Source: Pseudomonas migulae NBRC 103157 (GTDB taxonomy: Bacteria; Pseudomonadota; Gammaproteobacteria; Pseudomonadales; Pseudomonadaceae). Taken from it: a DNA stretch of 64,000 nt. The stretch lies in NCBI RefSeq assembly GCF_002091715.1, contig NZ_BDAG01000029.1, positions 29,169-93,168 on the forward strand, read 5' to 3'. How positions within the stretch are numbered: position 1 is the first letter of the stretch; every line of letters begins with the position of its first letter. The notes under the pieces were generated by a model. That model was not told the DNA's origin. It saw nothing but the letters and a program-made list of their open reading frames with translations, and did no database searches. Made by a program: the position numbers and the translations under genes. Of the stretch, positions 42,122 to 50,158 are shown one piece after another.

Positions 42122-43624
42122 ATGAGCGACCTAGAACTCGACCCGCAAGCCCTGCAACAGGAAGAAAACTCCCTGATCGCCCTGCGCAAGGAAAAGCTGG
42201 CTGCCGAGCGCGCCAAGGGCAATGCCTTCCCGAACGACTTCCGCCGTGACAACTACTGCGAAGACTTGCAGAAACAGTACGCGGACAAGACCAAGGAAGA
42301 GCTCGCAGAGGCTGCAATCCCGGTCAAGGTTGCCGGTCGCATCATGCTCAACCGTGGCTCGTTCATGGTGATCCAGGACATGACCGGGCGCATTCAGGTC
42401 TACGTCAACCGTAAGACCCTGTCCGAAGAAACCCTGGCCGCAGTGAAAACCTGGGACATGGGCGACATCATTGCAGCCGTTGGCACCCTGGCCCGTTCCG
42501 GCAAGGGCGACCTGTACGTTGAAATGACCGAAGTGCGCCTGCTGACCAAGTCGCTGCGCCCGCTGCCGGACAAGCACCACGGTCTGACCGACACCGAACA
42601 GCGCTATCGCCAGCGCTACGTTGACCTGATCGTCAACGAAGACGTGCGCCAGACCTTCCGCGTGCGTTCGCAAGTGATTGCGCACATCCGCAGCTTCCTG
42701 ATGAAGCGCGACTTCCTCGAAGTCGAAACGCCGATGCTGCAAACCATCCCGGGCGGCGCGGCAGCCAAGCCGTTCGAAACGCACCACAACGCGCTGGACA
42801 TGGAAATGTTCCTGCGTATCGCGCCTGAGCTGTACCTCAAGCGTCTGGTGGTTGGCGGTTTCGAGAAGGTGTTCGAGATCAACCGCAACTTCCGCAACGA
42901 AGGCGTTTCGACCCGTCACAACCCTGAATTCACCATGTTGGAGTTCTACCAGGCATACGCCGACTACGAAGACAACATGGACCTGACCGAAGAACTGTTC
43001 CGCGAGCTGGCGCAGCTGGTTCTGGGCAGCACCGACGTGCCGTACGGCGACAAGGTGTTCCACTTCGGCGAACCGTTCGTGCGTCTGTCGGTGTTCGACT
43101 CGATCCTCAAGTACAACCCCGAGTTGACCGCTGACGACCTGAACGACATCGAGAAGGCTCGTGCCATCGCCAAGAAGGCTGGCGCGAAAGTGCTGGGCTT
43201 TGAAGGCCTGGGCAAGCTGCAGGTGATGATTTTCGAAGAGCTGGTCGAGCACAAGCTGGAGCAGCCGCACTTCATTACCCAGTACCCGTTCGAAGTGTCG
43301 CCGCTGGCCCGTCGTAACGACGACAACCCGAACGTCACCGATCGTTTCGAGCTGTTCATCGGTGGTCGTGAAATCGCCAACGCCTACTCCGAGTTGAACG
43401 ACGCGGAAGACCAGGCCGAGCGCTTCATGGCGCAGGTGGCCGACAAGGACGCCGGCGACGACGAAGCCATGCACTACGACGCCGACTTCGTTCGCGCGCT
43501 GGAGTACGGCATGCCGCCAACGGCGGGTGAAGGGATCGGCATCGACCGCCTGGTGATGTTGCTGACCAACTCCCCGTCGATTCGCGACGTGATCCTGTTC
43601 CCGCACATGCGGCCGCAAGCGTAA
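42122..43624 (+). CDS. lysS: Lysyl-tRNA synthetase, class II
   Basis: A 500-residue class II synthetase that charges tRNA-Lys. The N-terminal OB-fold anticodon-binding domain (residues about 65-170) includes VAGRIMLNRGSFMVIQD. Motif 1 lies near residue 200 (FLEVETPMLQTIPGGAAAKPF), motif 2 is FRNEGVSTRHNPEFTMLEFY near 257 and motif 3 is GEGIGIDRLVMLL near 470. The length and both ends fit E. coli LysS. It follows prfB by 84 bp, the conserved prfB-lysS pair, and ends in a strong terminator. Confidence 0.97.
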   Translation: MSDLELDPQALQQEENSLIALRKEKLAAERAKGNAFPNDFRRDNYCEDLQKQYADKTKEELAEAAIPVKVAGRIMLNRGSFMVIQDMTGRIQVYVNRKTLSEETLAAVKTWDMGDIIAAVGTLARSGKGDLYVEMTEVRLLTKSLRPLPDKHHGLTDTEQRYRQRYVDLIVNEDVRQTFRVRSQVIAHIRSFLMKRDFLEVETPMLQTIPGGAAAKPFETHHNALDMEMFLRIAPELYLKRLVVGGFEKVFEINRNFRNEGVSTRHNPEFTMLEFYQAYADYEDNMDLTEELFRELAQLVLGSTDVPYGDKVFHFGEPFVRLSVFDSILKYNPELTADDLNDIEKARAIAKKAGAKVLGFEGLGKLQVMIFEELVEHKLEQPHFITQYPFEVSPLARRNDDNPNVTDRFELFIGGREIANAYSELNDAEDQAERFMAQVADKDAGDDEAMHYDADFVRALEYGMPPTAGEGIGIDRLVMLLTNSPSIRDVILFPHMRPQA

Positions 43625-43635
43625 GTGTTTCAACT

Positions 43636-43664
43636 AAAAAGCCGCCTGAAATGGGCGGCTTTTT
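43636..43664 (+). terminator. Rho-independent terminator of lysS
   Basis: AAAAAGCCGCC - 7 bases - GGCGGCTTTTT, 11 bp past the lysS stop: a perfect stem with a T-run. Confidence 0.93.
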
Positions 43665-43726
43665 ATTGCCTGTCTGGTACAAACGTATCAATTGGTTACT
43701 TTTGAAGTAAGAGAGGAATACCTGCC

Positions 43727-44443
43727 GTGAATCGCGCAATGGCTCTAGAAGGTGCAGCGGGTGTCGCCACTGCGGTCGCTGAAAGTGTTCAGTACCAGGG
43801 CCGCAAGGCCAGCCGCCAGGGCAGTGAGCAACGTCGACAGGACATTCTCGATGCCGCCATGCGCATTGTCGTGCGCGATGGCGTGCGGGCGGTGCGTCAC
43901 CGTGCGGTCGCCGCCGAGGCCGGTGTGCCGCTGTCGGCCACCACCTACTATTTCAAGGACATCGATGACCTGCTCACCGATACCTTCGCCCAATACGTGG
44001 AGCGCAGCGCGGCGTTCATGGCCAAGTTGTGGGTGAACAATGAAGGCCTGCTGCGCGAGATGGTCGTCAGCGGCGACGGCAGCCCCGAGTCGCGCTCGCA
44101 GCTGGCGGACGATATTGCGCGGTTGATGGCGGACTATGTCCATCGGCAACTGATCAACCGCCGCGAACATTTGATGGCCGAGCAAGCGTTCCGTCAGGAA
44201 GCGTTGCTCAACCCCCGCCTGGCGGAGCTGGTGCGCTCGCACCAGCAAATTCTCCTGCAGGGCACGTGTCAGCTTTTCCAGGTTTTGGGTTCCCGTGAAC
44301 CCCATCAAGATGCCAAAGTGTTGACGGCGATTATCGGACGGATGGAATATCAGGGCCTGCTCAACGACGCCGAGCCTGCCGCCGAAGCCGAAATGCTCGG
44401 TATCCTGACGCGGTATATGCACTTGGTCCTGGCGTCGGTGTGA
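43727..44443 (+). CDS. TetR-family transcriptional regulator
   Basis: A 238-residue regulator starting with GTG, nine bases after GAGGA; an ATG four codons later is the alternative. The helix-turn-helix is near residues 35-80 (ILDAAMRIVVRDGVRAVRHRAVAAEAGVPLSATTYYFKD), typical of TetR. The C-terminal ligand domain is all-helical without recognisable specificity. An unusual N-terminal tail of about 30 residues precedes the DNA-binding fold. It is flanked by the lysS terminator and a REP pair, so it is probably transcribed alone. The target is unknown. Confidence 0.9.
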   Translation: MNRAMALEGAAGVATAVAESVQYQGRKASRQGSEQRRQDILDAAMRIVVRDGVRAVRHRAVAAEAGVPLSATTYYFKDIDDLLTDTFAQYVERSAAFMAKLWVNNEGLLREMVVSGDGSPESRSQLADDIARLMADYVHRQLINRREHLMAEQAFRQEALLNPRLAELVRSHQQILLQGTCQLFQVLGSREPHQDAKVLTAIIGRMEYQGLLNDAEPAAEAEMLGILTRYMHLVLASV

Positions 44444-44463
44444 TCCATTGTGGTGCTCGATCC

Positions 44464-44557
44464 CCTGTGGGAGCGGGCTTGCTCGCGAAGGCGGTTTAAC
44501 ATTCAACATTTCCGTCTTCTGATACACCGCTTTCGCGAGCAAGCCCGCTCCCACAGG
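44464..44557. repeat. REP inverted pair, GAGCGGGCTTGCTCGCGAA type
   Basis: Perfect 26-bp arms at 44464-44489 and 44532-44557 with a 42-bp spacer, just after the TetR gene. Confidence 0.92.
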
Positions 44558-44603
44558 TTCGGTGGCCACATCAAGCCGGCGTATGTTTCAAAGGGAGTGT
44601 TGA

Positions 44604-45158
44604 ATGAAAGCCTGGCGCGTCGTTGTGATCGCCTTGTCGTTCCTGCTGCTCAGTGGCTGCCTGGTGACCTTCAAGGAACCGCTGCCCACGAGCGACCCCG
44701 CGCCCAAGGGATTACTCGGCAAGTGGACCAGCACCAACGCCTGGGGCGAACCCATGAACCTGGAGCTGACGCGCATTGGCGACAATCGCTATCAGGCGGT
44801 CAGCTATTTCAAGGCCAAACCCAAGGAGCGCGAAGCTTATCCCTTCACCGTCTCGCGCCATGGCAGTCGCTGGTACCTGTCGGCGAAAGTGCCCGCGCAG
44901 TTCGGCGGGCATTTCACCATTGCCGGTTTCGAACTCACCGACAAGCATGAACTGGTGGTCTATAACCTCGACGTCGAGCAGATCAACCAGGCGCTGGGGC
45001 AGAAAACCCTCAGCGGTGAAGGTTTCCAGACCGACGATGGCGACGGCGTGCTGATCAACACCAACATGGATCAGGTCTTCGCTTACCTCGATGATCCGGC
45101 CAATTCCGACGTATTCGTCGAGGCCGTGCGCTATCAGCGCTTGGCCAAAGCCAAGTAA
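44604..45158 (+). CDS. Predicted lipoprotein of unknown function
   Basis: A 184-residue protein with a lipoprotein signal (MKAWRVVVIALSFLLLSGC, lipobox LLSGC, Cys19). The mature part is a beta-rich, lipocalin-like sequence (LLGKWTSTNAWGEPMNLELTRIGDNRYQAVSYF) and ends near residue 184 with RLAKAK. The residue after Cys is Leu, so outer-membrane sorting is likely. AAGGGAG precedes the ATG. It lies 35 bp before the QEGLA gene and may share its message. No named family is recognised. Confidence 0.8.
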   Translation: MKAWRVVVIALSFLLLSGCLVTFKEPLPTSDPAPKGLLGKWTSTNAWGEPMNLELTRIGDNRYQAVSYFKAKPKEREAYPFTVSRHGSRWYLSAKVPAQFGGHFTIAGFELTDKHELVVYNLDVEQINQALGQKTLSGEGFQTDDGDGVLINTNMDQVFAYLDDPANSDVFVEAVRYQRLAKAK

Positions 45159-45193
45159 ACCAGCACATAACGGTTTTTCTACAGGAGTTTCGG

Positions 45194-46471
45194 GTGGACG
45201 ATTACCAGCAGTCGATACGCATTTTGTCCGATCGCATCGTGCTGGCGCAGACGCCGATACGCGTCCTGGACGCGGTGAAGTGGGACGACAGCATCCGCAA
45301 GCGTTTCCTCAAGGCCAAGGGCAAGGAAATGCCGGAGGTGGACCGTGATTACTACCTGAACCGGCCACTGTCCTTCGACTCCAGCAGAGTGAAACTGGAG
45401 TTCCAGAACATCGAGCGTGACATCACCCGTCAGCTCGGCCAGTTCAACCCGGTCGGCCAGATCATGCGCCGCATGTGCAAGGAATACCGGATGGTGGTGC
45501 GCATGCTCGAAGCACGCGGCACCGAGGATTTCGGGCTGATTTCCCAGGAACTGTACGGCGCGGCGTCCGATGCGTTCCACGCGGGTGACCCGACCCTGTC
45601 CGACCTCGGCCTGATGCTCTCCGATTACCTGAACAACATCGATGGCCGTGGTGACCTCAAGGATGAGCCGAAGATCCTTACCGCCAAGGACGCCGTGCAT
45701 TTATTGCAAACCCGGCTGAGCAAAGTATTTGGCGAGGCCGAGGAAACCATTCGGGTATTCGAGTCTGACGGGATCGTCGCCGATGCCGCCGCGGGCGCCG
45801 ACTACATCAAGATCCGCACCGACGCGATGTTCAACGAGCGTGACGTACGCGCCCTCGAAGTCCATGAAGGGCTGGTGCATGTCGGCACCACGCTCAACGG
45901 TCTGAACCAGCCGATCTGCACCTTCCTGTCCAAAGGCCCGCCCTCGTCGACGGTGACTCAGGAAGGCCTGGCGATCCTGATGGAAATCATTACATTCGCC
46001 TCTTACCCAAGCCGCCTGCGCAAACTGACCAACCGCACCCGCGCCATTCACATGGTGGAAGAGGGCGCGGACTTCCTGCAGATCTTCGAGTTCTTCCGCG
46101 AGCAGGGCTTTGAAATGGCGGAAAGCTACGGCAATGCCAGTCGGGTTTTCCGCGGTTCGGTGCCGAATGGTCTGCCATTTACCAAAGACTTGTCCTACCT
46201 CAAGGGCTTCATCATGGTTTACAACTACATTCAGTTGGCCGTGCGAAAGGGCAAGCTTGAGCAGATACCGCTGCTGTTTTGCGGCAAGACCACGCTGGAG
46301 GACATGCGGACCTTGCGCCAATTGGTCGATGAGGGGTTGGTGGTGCCACCCAAATATCTGCCTGAACAGTTCCGCGACATGAACGCGCTGTCGGCGTGGA
46401 TGTGCTTCTCCAACTTCCTGAATCACTTGAGCCTGGACCGGATCGAAGCGGATTATTCCAACATCCTGTAA
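45194..46471 (+). CDS. DUF1704/QEGLA-motif protein, putative zinc peptidase (MATCAP-like family)
   Basis: A 425-residue protein of the family named for its QEGLA motif and often called flavohemoglobin-expression-modulating. It starts with GTG after AGGAG. It contains a zinc-peptidase HExxH, His224-Glu-Gly-Leu-Val-His228 in LEVHEGLVHVGTTLNG, and 28 residues later Gln256-Glu257-Gly-Leu-Ala, whose Glu is the expected third metal ligand. The animal tubulin carboxypeptidase MATCAP belongs to the same superfamily as far as I know, so a carboxypeptidase role is plausible. No signal peptide is visible, so it is probably cytoplasmic. Its bacterial substrate is unknown. Confidence 0.87.
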   Translation: MDDYQQSIRILSDRIVLAQTPIRVLDAVKWDDSIRKRFLKAKGKEMPEVDRDYYLNRPLSFDSSRVKLEFQNIERDITRQLGQFNPVGQIMRRMCKEYRMVVRMLEARGTEDFGLISQELYGAASDAFHAGDPTLSDLGLMLSDYLNNIDGRGDLKDEPKILTAKDAVHLLQTRLSKVFGEAEETIRVFESDGIVADAAAGADYIKIRTDAMFNERDVRALEVHEGLVHVGTTLNGLNQPICTFLSKGPPSSTVTQEGLAILMEIITFASYPSRLRKLTNRTRAIHMVEEGADFLQIFEFFREQGFEMAESYGNASRVFRGSVPNGLPFTKDLSYLKGFIMVYNYIQLAVRKGKLEQIPLLFCGKTTLEDMRTLRQLVDEGLVVPPKYLPEQFRDMNALSAWMCFSNFLNHLSLDRIEADYSNIL

Positions 46472-46494
46472 GGACACGGACCCCATGTGGGAGC

Positions 46495-46515
46495 AGGCTT
46501 GGTCCGCTCCCACAT
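46495..46515. repeat. Partial REP remnant
   Basis: ATGTGGGAGC faces GCTCCCACAT around a truncated core, 24 bp after the QEGLA gene. It looks like a decayed or deleted REP of the GTGGGAGC type. Confidence 0.65.
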
Positions 46516-46555
46516 TTGACCTGTGTTCCAACCCTTTTTCGCGAGGTTTCAACGG

Positions 46556-47470
46556 ATGAGAATCCTCGGCATCCTCTGCCTTCTCCTGACCCTCGGTGGT
46601 TGCAGCTCCTTGCTGTTCTACCCCGAGCCCGGCCAGTTGTTCACCCCGGAAAAAGCCAAACTCGAATACCGCGACGTTACCCTCACCACCGCCGACGGTC
46701 TCAAGCTGCACGGTTGGTGGCTGCCAGCGAAAAAAGGCGTCGAGGTCAAAGGCACGGTGCTGCACCTGCACGGTAACGGCGGCAATCTGCCCATGCATCT
46801 GGGCGGCAGCTGGTGGTTGCCGGAAGAGGGGTATCAGGTACTGCTGATCGATTATCGCGGCTACGGTTTGTCCGAAGGCGAACCGAGTTTGCCGGCGATC
46901 TATCAGGACATCGACGCCGCATTCAAGTGGCTCGACCAGGCACCGGAAGTCAAAGGCAAGCCGCTGATCCTGCTCGGCCAAAGCCTCGGTGGCTCAATGG
47001 CCGTGCATTACCTGGTTCAACACCCTGAACGCCAGAAGCAACTCAAGGCCTTTGTCCTCGACGGCGTGCCTGCCAGTTATCGCAGCATCGGCCAGTTCGC
47101 CCTGAGCAATTCCTGGCTGACCTGGGCGTTCCAGGTGCCGCTGTCCTGGCTGGTGCCGGACGGTGACAGCGCGATCCATTCCATGGAGCAGCTCAATGGC
47201 GTGCCGAAATTGATCTACCACAGCATCGACGATCCGATCGTGCCCCTTTCCAACGGCATCCGTCTGTATCAAGCTGCGCCGCCGCCGCGGGTGCTGCAAC
47301 TGACCCGCGGCGGTCACGTGCAGACGTTCGCCGACCCGGTCTGGCGCAAAGTCATGCTGCGTTACCTCGAAGACCCGCAGCATTTCAACGGCCTGCGTCG
47401 ACTGGGTGAAATCCCCAATTACCCGGCCCCCCCGAATTCAGAAGATGAACCATCAGAGAGCCCGCAATGA
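46556..47470 (+). CDS. Alpha/beta-hydrolase lipoprotein
   Basis: A 304-residue serine hydrolase with a lipoprotein signal (MRILGILCLLLTLGGC). I chose the ATG at 46556 because the 11-residue upstream extension would spoil the signal; GCGAGG lies before it. The fold shows the oxyanion HLHGNGGN near residue 75, DYRGYGLSEGEPS near 100, the nucleophile elbow GQSLGG near residue 142, and a C-terminal His in RGGHVQTF. It resembles the YfhR/BEM46-type hydrolases. It overlaps the next gene by four bases. The substrate cannot be told. Confidence 0.88.
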   Translation: MRILGILCLLLTLGGCSSLLFYPEPGQLFTPEKAKLEYRDVTLTTADGLKLHGWWLPAKKGVEVKGTVLHLHGNGGNLPMHLGGSWWLPEEGYQVLLIDYRGYGLSEGEPSLPAIYQDIDAAFKWLDQAPEVKGKPLILLGQSLGGSMAVHYLVQHPERQKQLKAFVLDGVPASYRSIGQFALSNSWLTWAFQVPLSWLVPDGDSAIHSMEQLNGVPKLIYHSIDDPIVPLSNGIRLYQAAPPPRVLQLTRGGHVQTFADPVWRKVMLRYLEDPQHFNGLRRLGEIPNYPAPPNSEDEPSESPQ

Positions 47471-47796
47471 GTGAAGAACGTAACGCCATCCCGCTGATCA
47501 TCACCGGTATCTGCAGCATCCTCGGCACAGTGGGTGCCCTGTGGTGGTACGGCTACCTGCACTTCGCCAAGCCTGAGGATGCGTTGCTGCTCAACCAATT
47601 CACCATGCTCAAGACCGTGCCGGGTGAGGATTACAAAGTCTCCCTGGAGCCGGCGGCGCAAGTGGCGCAGTGCATCGATGGCGTGCTGGTGCTGTTTGAT
47701 ACCGAACAGAAAGGCCTGAGCGGCGTGCTGATCAACGACCGGAAAAAAGCGGTGCGCTGCATGGGGCAGGAAACCCCGCAGAAGCTGGAGCAGTAA
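47467..47796 (+). CDS. Small inner-membrane protein, unknown
   Basis: A 109-residue protein with one N-terminal membrane segment (IPLIITGICSILGTVGALWWYG) and a soluble domain with two cysteines (VAQCIDGVLVLFD; AVRCMGQETP). It overlaps the preceding hydrolase gene by an ATGA junction, so the two are translated together and probably act in one process at the inner membrane. No family is recognised. Confidence 0.8.
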   Translation: MSEERNAIPLIITGICSILGTVGALWWYGYLHFAKPEDALLLNQFTMLKTVPGEDYKVSLEPAAQVAQCIDGVLVLFDTEQKGLSGVLINDRKKAVRCMGQETPQKLEQ

Positions 47797-47834
47797 CGGT
47801 AACGCGTTCAAATCAGACAAGCCGCGGTTGCCTT

Positions 47835-47899
47835 CATCGCCAGCAAGCCGGCTCCTACAGGATTGCATTGAACCGGTAGGAGCCGGCTTGCTGGCGATG
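47835..47899. repeat. REP inverted pair, CCGGCTTGCTGGCGATG type
   Basis: Arms 47835-47857 and 47877-47899 are perfectly complementary around a 19-bp loop, in the convergent gap before the lptF-like gene. Confidence 0.92.
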
Positions 47900-47942
47900 G
47901 GGGGCCACGCGGTGTTCCGCCAAACCGCCAAACCGCGAAAAC

Positions 47943-47978
47943 AAAAAGCCCCGCCTGATCGACTCAGGCGGGGCTTTT
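47943..47978. terminator. Bidirectional terminator between convergent genes
   Basis: The stem AAAAGCCCCGCCTGA / TCAGGCGGGGCTTTT with a short loop has an A-tract before and a T-tract after, and ends both the small membrane protein gene and the lptF-like gene. Confidence 0.92.
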
Positions 47979-47995
47979 GCGTTACTGCGTGAAGC

Positions 47996-48784
47996 TTAGT
48001 TCGAGCTGACCGCCGAACGCGGAATCACTGGCTGGTTGTCGTTGGAAATGGTCACTTCCACCCGACGGTTCATTGCCCGGCCCGAGGCGTTGGAGTTCTC
48101 GGCCACCGGATACTCCTTGCCGTAACCCTGGGCAACGATGCGCGCCGGATCAACGCCCATCTTCACCAGCGCCATGCGCACGGAACCGGCGCGACGCTCG
48201 GACAGCGACTGGTTGTGCGACGCTGTACCGGTGCTGTCGGTATAGCCTTCGACAATCGCCTTGCGGTCCGGGTTTTCCTGAAGGAATTGCGCCAGTTTGT
48301 TGATGTTCACCAGACCGCTGGATTTCAGGTCGGCACGGTCAGTGGCAAACAGCACATCCCCGAAAGTCACCAGCGTCCCGCGATCGGTCTGCTTGGCGTT
48401 CAGGCTGTCCTGCAACTGCTTGATCTGCTGATCGCGAGCGTCGAGACGAGCCTGGGCGCGCTGTGCGGCGGCGTTTTTCAGATTGGCTTCAGCGGTGCGC
48501 AGGGCGATGGTCTGCTTCGCCACTTCAACACGCTGATTGGTCAGGTAGGCCAATTGGTCGACCTCGTTCGAATCTCGCTTGTCCAGATAAGCCTTGTCGG
48601 CCTTGTCCAGGTAATCGCTGGCGTCCTTGGTTTCCAGTGCCGCGACTTTGCTCGCCTGCGGGTTGGCTTGCAGGCCGCTGTAGTTGGTGCGGGCCTGTTC
48701 CAGGTTGGCATTGGGCGGCGTCGAGCAGCCGGCCAGTGCAACGCTTGCGGCCAGCAGGGCAGGGATCATCAATTGTGTGCGCAT
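47996..48784 (-). CDS. lptF: OmpA-family lipoprotein (LptF-like, lipotoxin F)
   Basis: A 262-residue outer-membrane lipoprotein. Signal and lipobox are MRTQLMIPALLAASVALAGC. The mature N-terminal half is helical and coiled-coil-like with DUF4398 flavour (QARTNYSGLQANPQASKVAALE; AEANLKNAAAQRAQARLDARDQQIKQL). The C-terminal OmpA/peptidoglycan-binding domain has TFGDVLFATDRADLKSSG and VEGYTDSTGTASHNQSLSERRA. In P. aeruginosa LptF is AlgU-dependent and found in the same neighbourhood. The symbol is that of lipotoxin F, not the LPS exporter of the same name. It follows the DUF4398 gene by 48 bp. Confidence 0.88.
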   Translation of the reverse strand: MRTQLMIPALLAASVALAGCSTPPNANLEQARTNYSGLQANPQASKVAALETKDASDYLDKADKAYLDKRDSNEVDQLAYLTNQRVEVAKQTIALRTAEANLKNAAAQRAQARLDARDQQIKQLQDSLNAKQTDRGTLVTFGDVLFATDRADLKSSGLVNINKLAQFLQENPDRKAIVEGYTDSTGTASHNQSLSERRAGSVRMALVKMGVDPARIVAQGYGKEYPVAENSNASGRAMNRRVEVTISNDNQPVIPRSAVSSN

Positions 48785-48832
48785 TTTGGTTTCGTCCTTT
48801 TAAGTCGAGTAAGAAGTACGTCGAGGCGGCGC

Positions 48833-49246
48833 TTATTGCACGGTGCGCTGGCTTTCCTGACGCAGTTCCTGAACCCCTTTCTGAGAGTCCTTCACAGCTT
48901 GTTCGGCTTTGATCGCCTGGGCTTTGCGTTCGGCGACACGAGCGTCCCACTCAGCCTGTTCGGCGAGCATTTTGGCTTCGTCATACTTTTTGTCGTGCAT
49001 GGCGATTTCGGCTTGTTTGAGCTTGTCCTGAGCGGACTTCATCTCAACCGCGGCGAACTCGGTGCCGCCCGCGCTGACGGCGCTGTTCACGGCGGATTGG
49101 GTTACGGCGTATTGCTCGGTCGGCGGGTTACCGGCACAACCGGCCAGAACGAAGCTGCTGCCGATCGCCAGAGCGGCCAGTTTCAGGCTACGCAAGTGGT
49201 TGGACGAGGACTTGGCAGTGCTGGTTTTCATGGTCATCAACTCCAT
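48833..49246 (-). CDS. DUF4398-domain lipoprotein
   Basis: A 137-residue lipoprotein with an extended basic N-terminus (MELMTMKTSTAKSSSNHLR) before the hydrophobic signal and lipobox (FVLAGC). The mature part is a long charged helix (EMKSAQDKLKQAEIAMHDKKYDEAKMLAEQAEWDARVAERKAQA), the DUF4398 pattern. I chose the ATG at 49246, nine bases after AGGAG; two later ATGs (codons 4 and 6) are possible and a 19-residue upstream extension is unlikely. It is first in a two-gene unit with the lptF-like gene. Confidence 0.87.
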   Translation of the reverse strand: MELMTMKTSTAKSSSNHLRSLKLAALAIGSSFVLAGCAGNPPTEQYAVTQSAVNSAVSAGGTEFAAVEMKSAQDKLKQAEIAMHDKKYDEAKMLAEQAEWDARVAERKAQAIKAEQAVKDSQKGVQELRQESQRTVQ

Positions 49247-49349
49247 TGGAAAAACTCCTGAAAAGCTAAAAATCCATCCTGGGTAAGGAGCCGCAACCAT
49301 CAAATTTCGAAAGCGTTTTGAAACGGCCGTCCCAGGCGTGGTTACTGGT

Positions 49350-49377
49350 TACGACCCGAGGCATTTTTCAAAAGTTC
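49350..49377 (-). promoter_or_regulatory. Possible AlgU (sigma-22) promoter of the DUF4398-lptF unit
   Basis: On the minus strand GAACTT (49377-49372) is followed after 17 bases by TCGTA (49354-49350). The AlgU consensus is GAACTT, N16-17, TCtgA: the -35 is perfect, the -10 keeps TC and the final A. It lies about 100 bp before the start codon. LptF is reported as AlgU-dependent in P. aeruginosa, which raises the likelihood. Confidence 0.45.
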
Positions 49378-49496
49378 AGAGAAGATGGCCTTTCGCCGGA
49401 AAAAACTTTGACCGAATGGACAAGGCTCTAAGTCGGGAACTTTAGCGATGTGCAGCGGTATTCCCGGGTTTTGTTGAAGGGGTTCTGCGACCTGAT

Positions 49497-49584
49497 GTGG
49501 GAGCGGGCTTGCTCGCGAAGGCGGTGTGTCAGTCAACCTCTCTGCTGGCTGACACACCGCCTTCGCGAGCAAGCCCGCTCCCAC
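49497..49584. repeat. REP palindrome with 36-bp perfect arms
   Basis: Arms 49497-49532 and 49549-49584 are perfectly complementary around a 16-bp loop. The outer part is the GAGCGGGCTTGCTCGCGAA core; the inner part (GGCGGTGTGTCAG) is also mirrored exactly. Confidence 0.94.
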
Positions 49585-49600
49585 AGGTTTCGAGGTGAAT

Positions 49601-49945
49601 TCAGTGCTTCTGCTTGTCTTCGCTGGATGACAAATCATGCAAATGACGACGGGACAACGCGAGAAAACGCGGAGTCGGACCTATGTCTTCGTACAGTGGA
49701 TCGCCTTCTTCATCGGTGGCTACGATGGTTGAGCCCTTCACGTACGGGAAGCTCTTTTCCAGCTCTTCCAGCGCAGCGCCGATCAGTTCGCCGAGCAGTT
49801 CTTCGGGATGCCGCTTGGGGTACATCTCGATAATCGCCGCCAGTCGTGCGGCGGCCTCCACATCCAGATGAATCGCGTAGCCGGTGTCGGTCAGGCGACC
49901 CTTGGCGTTTTCTTCCCAGTGATGGGCAAGCTCGCGGATTTTCAT
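49601..49945 (-). CDS. Conserved small protein, unknown function
   Basis: A 114-residue acidic cytoplasmic protein. It begins MKIRELAHHWEENAKGRLT and contains helices (LDVEAAARLAAIIEMYPKRHPEELLGELIGAALEELEKSFPYV) and an acidic loop (VATDEEGDPLYEDIGPTP). GAGG lies five bases before the ATG at 49945; an in-frame extension of 17 residues is not supported. There is no signal or membrane segment. Proteins of this type are sometimes labelled as pilus-tip or pilin-assembly components in Pseudomonas annotations, but I see nothing that supports that. It lies divergent from ppc. Confidence 0.8.
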   Translation of the reverse strand: MKIRELAHHWEENAKGRLTDTGYAIHLDVEAAARLAAIIEMYPKRHPEELLGELIGAALEELEKSFPYVKGSTIVATDEEGDPLYEDIGPTPRFLALSRRHLHDLSSSEDKQKH

Positions 49946-50158
49946 AAAAACCTCATTGCGCGCCTGCTCGTGGCAGGCAGGGTAAGTGTCCGGCATGGCC
50001 GGCGAAAGCCGTCGTACGGCTTACTCTTCAGACTAGCTCGCAGGCCCGAGGTTTAAAGTCCCTTCGTCGTTTGCTTGTAAGAAGCGCTTTACGGCGGCAC
50101 TCTTTGTTTTCAAGGCATGTCATTCCAAGACACCGGATTTTTCGCTGGAGAACGGCTG

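Larger units (their letters stand above)
49247..49600. other. Intergenic region upstream of the DUF4398-lptF unit
   Basis: These 354 bp hold the probable promoter of the minus-strand lipoprotein pair (AlgU-like boxes at 49350-49377) and a REP palindrome with 36-bp arms (49497-49584). Nothing else is recognised. Confidence 0.6.

Noticed and set aside
42131..43633. A 500-codon minus-strand open frame opposite lysS
   Set aside because: It mirrors lysS almost base for base and shows no family pattern; a by-product of codon bias.
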